Assembly: GCA_905160935.1 (NCBI GenBank)
Contig: CAJHZI010000566.1
Coordinates: 351,501-415,500, forward strand
From: Enchytraeus crypticus
Taxonomy: Eukaryota; Annelida; Clitellata; Enchytraeida; Enchytraeidae
Length of the DNA stretch: 64,000 nucleotides
Reading direction: 5' to 3'
Shown: piece after piece, positions 25,401 through 37,400 of the stretch
Layout: every line of letters begins with the position of its first letter
Numbering within the stretch: position 1 is the stretch's first letter
The notes under the pieces: generated by a model
The model's database searches: none
What the model saw: the letters and a program-made list of their open reading frames with translations, nothing else
Told to the model about the DNA's origin: nothing
Made by a program: the position numbers and the translations under genes

Positions 25401-28400
25401 AGATAAAAGAAGAAGAAAACTATGACCCAGGCATGACGTCACTAAGCTTGCTAGTTGAATTGTTCAGTTGTATCTCTCAGTGCAGTCAACTTAAATCAAG
25501 AAAGCTAAAATAAATCATTCTATCCCAATAATAAGTCTCGCATAATAACGTCCCTGACATCATCCCTGTATGAGGAAACGGACGTTAAACATTTATTATT
25601 ATTTATTTATAATACTGCATTAATCGGTCCGATGTGTTCAGCTTTCAACATTGTGCTACGGTAAGGTACATAGAACATCGTACTGTATCAACTTTCTGGA
25701 GTTAAATCCACTGCTCGTTGCGGTTATATCCGATAATATGAAAGGGATCACGGAGATATTCATTGAATTAATTGCCTCAATTAACACTCTAATTAGTTAC
25801 TTTAAAATGGCTCAATAATAATAATAATAATACTAACAAGAATTAGAGTGCAACTGTCGGCCTTGAGAACAAAGAATAGAGCACTATGAAGCCAAAGTCA
25901 AGCCGATTATCAAAAAGCAAAAAGATTAAAAAAAGTTCGAATAGTGAGAAAATAAATAATGCAACGAATCTCCTACCGTTGATATTTATTCGTATCTGAG
26001 CCTCAACCACTCCCAGTTCATTCTCAGCCCGCAGTATATAGAAACCCGAGTCATTTCTCGTTGCTTTCTCTATCACGAGTGTCTCGTGGCGACCCGAGGA
26101 TTCTGTTAAGAGAACCTCACTCGTCTTGCCGTCAAAACTTTTCTTACACCATTTCGACGTAGGTCTCGGGAAGCCCTTAACGCTCAGCGTGACCTTGATG
26201 GTTTGACCTTTATCGTGGGTGCTGGGTTGTTGGAAGAGAACCGGGACCTGGATGAGAGGTGGACCTGGAAAATATCATTCCGGATTTATCGTTCGTATAC
26301 ACACACGGATTTATCGACCATCCTTGTTCAAATTATGATGGGTTTAAAAATACACTTGAAGTAGTAATTGAAGTAGCACATGCAGTTATCCCTACGCTAT
26401 TAAGACATTCATAAAAGTAATCTACGTCTTTATAATTACATGGAAGGCTAGAAACTGTATGCATGCGTTAAAAATATAATTATAACTATCCTATAGGATC
26501 TCATTAAGAAATGCAGGGTCGAAACTTCTAGCATTTACTTAAAATGTTACAGATTCTGCGATAATTTAAACAAATTTTTCAATTTATTATCTGACAGACA
26601 ATTTACGCAAGCACTCATGTAATTACTACATTAACTGGAAATCAATTGAAGTAATAATAAAGAACTTATTTTAAAAATTAGATTTCAAATCAAATAGATG
26701 GGATCCATATAAAATGTTTAATTCACACCTCGCGGGCTTAAGTTAAACATGTCAACGATTATATGCTAAATACTTGATTCATTTGATTAACATTTTTCAA
26801 AAGGTAACAAATTCATTCTGAACTCACCTAAATATTGAATATAATATTTTTCCCTCCTTCTCTTTACAATTTACTAAATTAAAATCTCAATGTTTCACTA
26901 TTCACCCCCTCACATTCACTAGATCTCTGATCCTCTAACCCATTCGAACCACCATAGAAACTATCATAATGCATACATCTGACGGTGATGTTAGCTCGAG
27001 TTGTTCTGCTTCCGGCAGTGTTAGCAGCTTTAGCAGAAACCTCCTCAGAGTCTTCCTCTGTCAGCTGACGGATGAGCAGCGAGTGTTGACGCCCGTTTCT
27101 ACAGATCTCATACTTACTGCTCACGAGCGGCAGCTCCCTAGTGCCTGCGTACCTGATATAGTAACACAGCGCAATGAAAGACGTACTATTCTATTATCTA
27201 CTGTTCTAGTAACACCACTGACTCCAACCAGTGGCGATAAGTTATTCGACCGCGGATCAGAAGAAGTGGATTCAAAGCCTGGGCTTGCCCGTCACTGACA
27301 TCGTTTTCGAGTGAGGAAACTGACGTTAACATTAGCTTCTAGCTTAGCTTTTATTGAATCGTGATCTGTTGAATCGATTACGGCGCCAGGAGATGAAGTT
27401 TTTCAGACATATTATGAGGAGAAAGATCGTTGAAAACACAAGTGATCGAAAAAATAAACGCCAAACGAAGTAAAGGTCGGCAGAAGATGACATTCATTAA
27501 GAGTCTAAGCAAATGGATGCAGATGACGGAAACAGAAATGATCAGAGCAAACAATTGACGAAGACATATGAAAAAACATGACCATGCATAGAACAGGCAC
27601 GGAAAATATATAAATATAAAAGCTCACAATTATTTCTGACTGAAGTATCAGCCAGTATTTATATCAAAATCCTATGACAGGTATGATGACAGTAAGACAT
27701 TTTAGAAAGTTTTAAGAGTGGATAAAGATGCCAGGACTCGATTTGAACTCCAGACCGAAGACCTCTTATTCGGACTGGTCGTCCTGGGTTTAGGAGTCAT
27801 CCACTTGGGATTTGCAAACTCGGGAACCACTAACTGATGAACCACTAACTGATGAACCACTAACTGATGAACCACTAACTGATGAACCACTAACTGATGA
27901 ACCACTAACTGATGAACCACTAACTGATGAAATAATGACAGTGATGAACCACTATCATTATTGCAAGCAATTAACTAGACAAATTACATTTACTATCCAA
28001 TTTCTTTTTAATACGTTTTCGATCGAAGTGCAGGTAAATCGTTTAATTGACCGGCTGACAGAATCGATTAATTGTTCACCAGTCGTACTGCACAGCTGCG
28101 TTACAATGTTTTAAGTTAAACTATTGCGTTGATTCTGTAATGGACTGCTATTTTCCTCAATTAAATTTTTCTATTTTCATCTTAATGGTTAATTTGTTTT
28201 AGTAATGGAGTGATGGATTGATTGATTGACTGTTGACTAAGTGACTGACTGATTAATTGATTGATGGATCGATTAATTAATTTAATACATACCACGTAAC
28301 CGTGGGTTCAGGGCTACCAGTGACTTCAATGCTTAGTTTGACATCCTGCCCTCTAGTGCAGTCTAGTGAACGCAGTCCCTTTAGAAATTGTGGCTGCATT

Positions 28401-31400
28401 CCGCCTGTCAATATCATTAGTAATACAAATGCTATGTCAAAATGGCATCGTAAATAAATCTGTAGATAAGTAAATAAATATTATAAATAAATATAAATAA
28501 ATACTATATATGTAAATTAAAATTAACTGCATGTGAGAAACAATAGTAACTGGCGAGAGAGGAATTTACTATGTTTAACGAAAAAGTTTGAGAAGCATAA
28601 GCCTATTCTTTAAGGCGATTAGACACAATTTAGTAAATCTCGTATTCTTCCGGTGAACAGCTTAAGATGTGTTTTCGTTAGAAAACAGATGTACGTGTAA
28701 TCTAAAACAATGGGATGAGGCTGTCCTCTTTCAAAGCAGAGTTCCACTACTTAATTGTACCCAAATTACACAACCACTCCTATCATACCCATGGTATATG
28801 GTGTATGGCTGGAGCCATTGGCGACATTGGTAAGATATTAAACTGCGGATCAGTATGTGTGGGGTTCAAATCCTGGGCTCGCCCGTCACTGACATTGCTT
28901 TCTAGTGAGGAAATTGACGTTAACATTAGCTTTACCAGCTTTTTATATCAGCTATTGTACACTTCACTTGGAAGGCTCAGAACAGTTATGTTATTTACCT
29001 GTAAGATCTCGCACAAAAACAGGCGAACTGGACTCAGACGGAGGACTCTCTCCCGCCTCGTTCACAGATATGACCCTAAACTCATATTCCTGCTCGAATA
29101 GAAGATTCCCAACAGTGTGCGACGTCGATGTAGTGGGCGCAGCAGGGTTTATTCTGACCCAAGCGTCCTGCAATCCTTCCCCAGGGGATCTCGAGGATCT
29201 CTTCTCAACGAAGTATCCGGTAATGTGTTCCTGGTGGAATGACCTTGAAGCTTTCCAGGTGAGGATGACTGAGTTCTGAGAAATGTCAGAAATTTCAGGT
29301 GGGTCAGGTTTGCTAGGAGGTCCTATGCATAAAATCATATACACATGCTCCTGAATTAAGATGTAGTGATGTATGCAGTGGAGACGTCCCTGACATCATC
29401 CCTGGATGAGTAAACGGAAGTTAACCTTCAATATTATTATTAATTATCCAAAATACAGTGTAGACTTTAAAATGTGGAAACTGGAACGATAACTTGAGAA
29501 GTATATAATTATAAATATGTAAAATTTATTATAAAACCAGACAATTACATTAAATAATAATAGTATATAATATAATTGTCAGGCTTAGTAAAGTGTAAAT
29601 AACTTAGAAATTTTTAATCTCACTAAAACATAACTAACATCCCAACAAATTAGACATTTTAAATATAGTTTCAAATAGTGCAACGGTTAAGAGTGTTTAA
29701 ATGATAAATTCCTACAGTTTTAGTACAAGACTTATTTGATGATGGCCTAAATAAAGTAGTCTAGTGTCTCACCACACATATGTGGACATGAAGAGGAAAG
29801 AGGAAAACAGAGAAGAGTGGAGGCGTTATATACCATGGACCTGCTAGTAGTCAGTGCACTAAGAGAGAGAGAGAGAGAGAGAGAAAATGTATCGCCTGAG
29901 GCACTAAAATTTCCCAGAGGAAGTCCTTGAGAGAGTTGGTACAGATAAATTCCTACAGTTCAATTCAGTTGATAAATGTATTGAGAAATAGGAAGAAGAG
30001 TTGGAGAGGACATATTCTAAGGGGGAAAGTCTGCTAAAAGAGGTCATAGAAGGCAGAAAGAAGGAAATATAGGCAGACGGAGGCCAAGATTAGGAATGTT
30101 CGATGATTTAAAGATCCACGCATATGTGGACATGAAGAGGAAAGCGGAAGACAGAAAAGCATGGAGGCGTTATATACCATGGACCTGCCAGTAGGCAGTG
30201 CTCTAAGAGAGTGAGAAAGTGTCTCACCGTATGGTACATTGGCTTCTATCGATTGCCCGGTGGTTAGCCACAGTCCTCTGCCTATAGCGTTGACTGCTGC
30301 CACTCTGAACTGATAGGACTTGCCCTGTACTAGACCTTTAACCGTTGTCTCCAAATTCTGTAACGATCCATATAATCTCTAAAGTTACAAAAAGTGCCCC
30401 GAGCACGCTCCTAAGTGCCCGGGCAAGCTCCTAAGTGCCCGGGCACGCTAACATGTCGCCCGGGAACGCTCACAAGTGCCCCGGCACGGCCACAAGTGCC
30501 TCGGGCACTTGAAAGCGTGCCAAGGACGGCTGTCAAACCGTTTAGTAAATTATTTGTTTACTCATTTCCCGTATCTTCAAAATTCACCTGGTGCTCAGCG
30601 TTTAGCCGTTGTGTGATTAGTGATTGAAATCATATCCGCCTGTTGCTCGAGTTTGTCGAGTCTTCTTGAATACAAAAAGAAGCTTATAGACTTGTCTAAA
30701 ACAGAGTATGGTCTGCCAATTAATATAGAAACTTTGTCATCAAACCTTTGTTGATGACAAAACGGAAGTCCAGAAGGATTTTCCGTTTTCTTTCTTTTCC
30801 AACACATAATGGAGGATCTTACAACCGCCATCATCTAGTGGAGACCTCCAGCTCAGCGTGCAGCCATCTTTGGTTAAGTTATTGCAGACAAGAGGCCCCT
30901 GACATGCTCCACATACTCCTGCATTATCAAACAGCGTATATACTCATCATCATCATCATTATTGTCATCGTCATCGTCATCATCATCATCATCATTATCA
31001 TCATCATCATCATTATTATCATCATCATCATTTTCATCATCATCTTCTTCTTCTTCTTTCCTTGAATCTCATTTTAACTAGGGTCGGAATGAGAAATTTT
31101 TGTAGCAAGTTTTTTTCCATTTCAGGAGCCCAGATGCTCATCAATCAAATGCCCTTCCCGGCGTAGCTTTGGATCTTGGTGCTTTATCGCTTTTGACGTG
31201 CGGCGTGCGGCGTGCGGCGTGCGGCGAACAACGACGTCGAGCCTATGCACTTATTACATAAATCACCTTTTATCGCTATGCTAAAGAAGTGATTCTAGCA
31301 AATGTCACTTGTATGAAATAACCGCGTAATAGTATTGAAATATCAATACCTTTCACGTTTAGTTTGACACTGAGTTTAGATGATAGACCTGAAGAGTTTC

Positions 31401-34400
31401 TGGCCAACACAGTATAGTAACCTGCATCGTTTCTCGATACATCTGCGCAATGTAACGATGCAATATAGTCACGACAGTTCATATCAAACGTCTGAAAGAA
31501 GCTTCTGACGTAGAAGTTATGCATAGAATAAATGTTAGTAGACTTACATTAAATTTAAGTGGGCTTACATTAAACTTAATTGGGTTTAAATTAAATTAAG
31601 TGGGAGTATATAAAAAATTAATATAGGCCTAAATGTATATACCATCTTAAAAAATAAAGATGCCTTTTCTTAAAGGTAAGTAAAAAGCGCTTTTAGTATC
31701 TGATGAATTCTAACGAAGATTTTCACAATAAAAAGCAACTAAAAATAGTATTTCTTTTGTAAAGTAGGATTTTTTCCTCCTTCCTACATAGGTCATGCAT
31801 ATAGCGTAGAAGATAAGAAATTTTATTTTAAAGACAAGTCTAACTTGCATACAAACCTTTAAAGCACAGTAATATTGCTGCGTTCTCGAGATCTTTAAGT
31901 CTTATTCTATCACCCAGCTCCACGTCCTGATGCTGATACTGGAGTGTCATATCGAGTGGTCTGCCACCACTACAGGATATCTTTTCTTTCATCGTGTCGC
32001 CCTCTAACACTGTAAGCTCCAGAGATGTATCTTCAAAACTCGGTCCGACTGTTTTAACAACAACAACATTTTTGCAAAGTCTCTCTCTCTCTCAGTGCAC
32101 CACCCACTGGCAGGTCCATGGTATATAACGCCTCCACTCTTCTCTGTCTTCCGCCTTCCTCTTCATTTTCACATACGAGTGGGTCTTTAAATCATCTAAC
32201 ATACCTAATCTCGGCCTGCTCCTGCCTCTTTTTCTTTCCATTCTACCTTCTATGACCTCTTTTAATAGACTTTGTAAAGTCAAAGACTAAAAATAAGTTA
32301 AAGCCAGTTTATGATTTCGAAAGCATTTTGAAGATCTAGTAATTTTGTAGCCAACTTAATTTGCAAATAACGCTAGTTTAGTAGACTGTTTAAAAATGTT
32401 CAGTAGATAACAAGGACCTACATGAGAATTGAAGTCCATCATGTTCGCATAAGAGCATACCATTCAGTCGGCAGGACAGAGGCTGGGAATATGACGTCCT
32501 TGACATTGTCTTATGGCGAGGAACCGGACGTTAAATTCTTATTGATTGATTGGTTTGATGGGGTGAGCACTTCAAAGAACCCACTAATTTGAGCACACCA
32601 TAAAGTTTCTAATAGTCAATGAGAAGACGTCGAAATAAGTTGAAGTAGCTTAGTGTCGCCACCTCCTCGATAGAGCTATTAAATCGTGTACAACAGGCCG
32701 AGATATTCTTGTACAGACAATGCGTGTAGGAAATAACTGAACAGGAAAGTGGATATTTACTTAGTCAAACCAAGCAACGATAAATAATTTGTAACGAATA
32801 CGACATAGGAATAAATCTATGCAACTACAATCCTTGCAGCTGATTTATATGTACAACATCACCAACAACAACAACACCAACAACAACATCAACAACATAT
32901 TCTAAGCATTGAGTAATTGAAAAGAAATAAGTAAAAATACAATAAATTAACTAAATGAACTATTAAACTTTACAAAACAAATAGAGTGACATTATGGTAA
33001 TTAGAAAGACTGAATACAAGCTAGAGATATTCATACAACAAATTATAACAAAATTAACATAATCGCCGTGATTTTTATATTTTAAGATTTCATAAAATAC
33101 GAGTATGAATTACCGGTAGGAGTGGACGTCCGATAATATAATTCTGTTTCAAGAAAATCGCCGAACCCTACAGTATTCTTAGCTCTCACTCTGAACTTGT
33201 GACCTTTGCCCGGGGTCAGATCTCTTATGAGTGTAGAGGTCTCTCCGCCGTACACTATGCCGCTGCATCTCCACCTAACCTCTCCTTCTTCAAGCACTTC
33301 CGTCTGATATTCTAGAAATAAATTAACCAAACAGCCAGTCCGTGACTGCGTTAATAAGTGACAACAACTGATCAGCTAATTATGAACTAATGAATTATAA
33401 GCTAATTATCAACTAATGAATTATAAGCTAATAATTCTGTATCGATAGAACTTAAGTAAGCGTGTACTCTGAACAATTTTAAAAATAATTGATTGGCATA
33501 TGTCAGAGTCGTTGGGCCTGTATGTCCTTTTTTCACGTCGCTTTTGCATATTGTATTATGTCTTTGTGATTTCATGAAAATAAAATATATCTATCTATCT
33601 ATCTATCTAAGCTAATTATCAACTAATGAAATATGAACTAATTATGAACTAATGAAGTTTTTAGCAAATTATTAACAAAACCATAATTTATGAGCTAAAT
33701 ATCAACTGATGAAATATGAGCTAACGAAGAAGTAATTCTTCAAATTAATATAATTGATCACAAGACGAATTACGAGCTACAAATACTGCTTCGTTATTTT
33801 ATTCTCAGTCTTTATTTCAATTTTATGTTAATTATGAATTATTTTAATTTTATATTATCATGTTTTTATGTAAGTCAAATATATGAATAAATATCTGAAT
33901 AAATAATATATGAATACAAAAAGTAGAATGCATAAAAATTTAATAATAATAATAAATAATATATGAATATCAACTTCCATTAATCGAACGAGGCAGAATA
34001 GAAACTAACAAACGATGGGTGTTAGAAAAACTTTTGCGTATGTTGCATGAGTTTCAATAGGAGAAAAACTTTACCGACCCACTATATCAGATCCACCGTT
34101 ATCTGCAGGAGCCGACCAACTCAGAGAGCATCGATCTTCTTCAATAGCGTCAACCGTGATCATAGCAACACTCCCTGGCTTATCTAAACAACAACAGCAC
34201 CAAACAATACACCCTGGCTTATCTACACAACAACAACATCAAACAACACACCCTGGCTTATCTAAACAACAATATCAAACAACACACCCTGGCTTATCTA
34301 AACAACAACATCAAACAACACAATATGGCTTATCTAGACAACAACAACATCAAACAACACACTCTGGCTAATCTAAACAACAACAATATCAAACAACACA

Positions 34401-37400
34401 ACCTGGCTTATCTATACAACAACAACATCAAACAACACACCCTGGCTTATCTATACAACAATAGGCAACATAATCTGGCTTTTCCAAAGAATAACAACAT
34501 CGTCAACAATGATAATAACAGACCAAAGCAACATAGCTTATCTAAGCAACAACAACATTAACAACAACTTCGTCGCCAAACAAGACAACTTGGCTTATAA
34601 AAACAATAACAGCATCAAGTAACGTAACTTGGCTTATACCTGAGCAAACAATAGCAACAATAACAATATCAACAAGATATGATTGTTATCTTAATAATGA
34701 CAAATAAAACAACAGAAACAACAACAAATCAACAAGCAAAGATTTATCTTCAAATATAACCAAGCTATCAAAACCTGTTTTATCTAAGCAACAATAGCAA
34801 CAAATCCACGGAAAATTTATTTATACCAACCTCCACGTTAAACATATTACAGCCTACGTTACCTACCTTCTTCTTCTTCAGTGCACTGCCAAGTGGCAGG
34901 TTCAAGGTACACATTCATACTCAAAGTCGGTTTTCTCGCTCCATAAGAGCATTCTTCAGATCAACAAGTTAATCCCTTCACAAAGTGAATGGGAGGGGAT
35001 ACCTACCTATGATAGGCCAAATCTGTGAAGAGAGATCCATAAATTTGTTGACAAATATAAGAAAATAATAAACTTAGAGAAAACATAAGTATAATCAAGA
35101 CGAACTAAGACGAATCGAAGACGAATTAAAAGACGTTACGTGGTAACGCTGCCAACATGGCGGCTGCTCGAGAATTAGTTGTGTCAAATTTGTTGTTTCT
35201 TAACAAATAAGATAGGTAAATCAGCTAATAAAACTCTGTAATCGGTAATTCTGGAATTCTATAATCATGACGATATAGTTTCTGCGAAAAAAACTGCTAT
35301 TGGATACCGTCGGCAAAATGGATATTCCGAATTTTCCTAAGTCTATTAGGAAAAGACGTGTCAATAACTCGAACGCCTCTGTCGAGTTTGAGAATATCGT
35401 TGCCATCCTTTATTTCATGGATGAGCGAGGGCTCACGGGTGGTCTCCCTCTATTCGTGTCAAGGCTCCTGGAGGGGGATCTGGACCTTCGCTGGTCCAGA
35501 TTAGACAGACTGGAAAACTATATAAGGGAGGTTTGTGAAAACTCAATGTCTTCACTACAGTCCGTTCGACAGATGTCAGCAAACTTCATTCTGACAAGGA
35601 ATAATGCAAAAACCACGAACAATACAGGTGGATCAAGCCTAAACGTTCTAAGCCAGTCAGCTGCTGTGAAGGTTTCAGAAAGCAGGCCTGTGGAAACCAG
35701 TGATGCGTCGCGAGCTGCCAATGAAGTCGATCAATCTACAGGTGGGGTAGTACAACGTTGGGGTTCAGTAACGGTGACTCCAGAAGTTTCGGAATCTGAC
35801 GACAATGGATTCGTTGTATACCGTGGTCGTAAGAAACGGTCTGCCACTGCCGCTAATATTTCGCCTATAGACTCAATGCTAGCGGGTGACTGTCATCAAG
35901 AGCGACAATATTAATATTAATGTCAATATTAATAGAGATAATGAAAGCGTTTCTGACTTAGAAATGAAATCGGTAGACGTTCAGGAGGCCGTGAAAGCCA
36001 ATACGTCAGCCACTGTTCATTCTGCGTGTAGTAGTACCATTGAATTGGCAGTAGTAAGCGAAACTGTGACAGATGAGTCTAAAAATGGCCACGTTGAATA
36101 GAATCAATAGTACTCTAGTCGCTATGACTTACAACTGTCACGGATTTAATCAAGGCAAAATACTTTTAAATTCATTGTGCAATTCTAACAATAATTTAAT
36201 CACACCAGATATATTATTTTTACAAGAACTGTGGCTTACTCTTGACAATATGCACAAAATTGAGAAATTGTCTGACAATTATATGTTTTACGGGATCTCC
36301 GCTATGGAACATAAGGTCTCTTCGTCTCTTCTAATTGGGCGCCCAAGTGGGGGAGTAGGAGTGCTTAGAAAACTTGATTTAGTTAAATTTATAAGGTACA
36401 CTAAAGCTAGTGAGAGATTTGTTTGTATCTTAATTGATAAGACTTTATTTGTAAATGTTTATATGCAAAATATTAAAACAGAATCGATAAAGAAATATTT
36501 AATGATACCCTGGCTGAAATTGAAATTGTAATTCAGGAGTTTAAAGATTGCAATGTTGTTTTATGAGGTGATTTAAATCTAAATCTCATAAGCGGAAATA
36601 AAGACTGGTCTGAAACTACGTTTAAACAGTTTATGTTTCAATGTGATTTGCTATTATGTGATAACTTTTTATCTAACGCTGATTCCTTGGATTATACTTT
36701 TTCCAAAGAAGCAGCAGCAGATATAGTTTAATATACTACTTTATTGTTAGTAGGAATCTTTATGTAAGTGTTCAAAATTGCAATATCATTGATAGTCCTT
36801 TGAATATGTCAGATCATAATCCTATCTTATTAACTATCAGTGATTGTACTGACCTGACTAAAGTGACATCAGCAACGGACAACCTCATTCAAGAGCAGGG
36901 TAGGCCTAAGGTTAATCGCTCTCATAATGTTTTGCGCTGGGACCACATCGCTTTGAAATTGTACTATGATTCAGAAGTATGCATTGTTCACACCATTATG
37001 GCATAATATGAAACATTTTGCGGCATCGTATGCACGTTCTAGTCACGTTTCAAACAATGATATTGTAGAATATTTTTATGAAACCACAATTCTATGTTTA
37101 AATAAAGCAGCCGCTGAAAGTATTAAGGTAAAAAAAATAATTTTTATAAATATTCGTGGGATGCCGAGGGTAATACCTTAAAAGAAAAATCTATTCGGAC
37201 TCACAATGTGTGGAAAGAATCAGGACGTCCTAAATCTGGGGATATCTATATAGTCAAAGCGAAGGCTAAACGTGAATTTAAATCATTCTTAGCTAATAAA
37301 ATAAAAACTGAAAGAAATCAGCTTTCAAACTCACTGCATGAGGCTCTCTTGCATAAAGATAAAAATAATTTCTGGAACGTTTGGAATGCAAAGTTTGGTG

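Noticed and set aside
27702-28114. Open frames on both strands across 27.7-28.1 kb
   Set aside because: Arise from the 15-bp array; both strands open is typical of repeats.
31851-31905. Extending E22 to the GT at 31851-31856
   Set aside because: Would leave phase 1 against a phase-0 E23 and make the exon longer than its sisters; kept as an alternative only.
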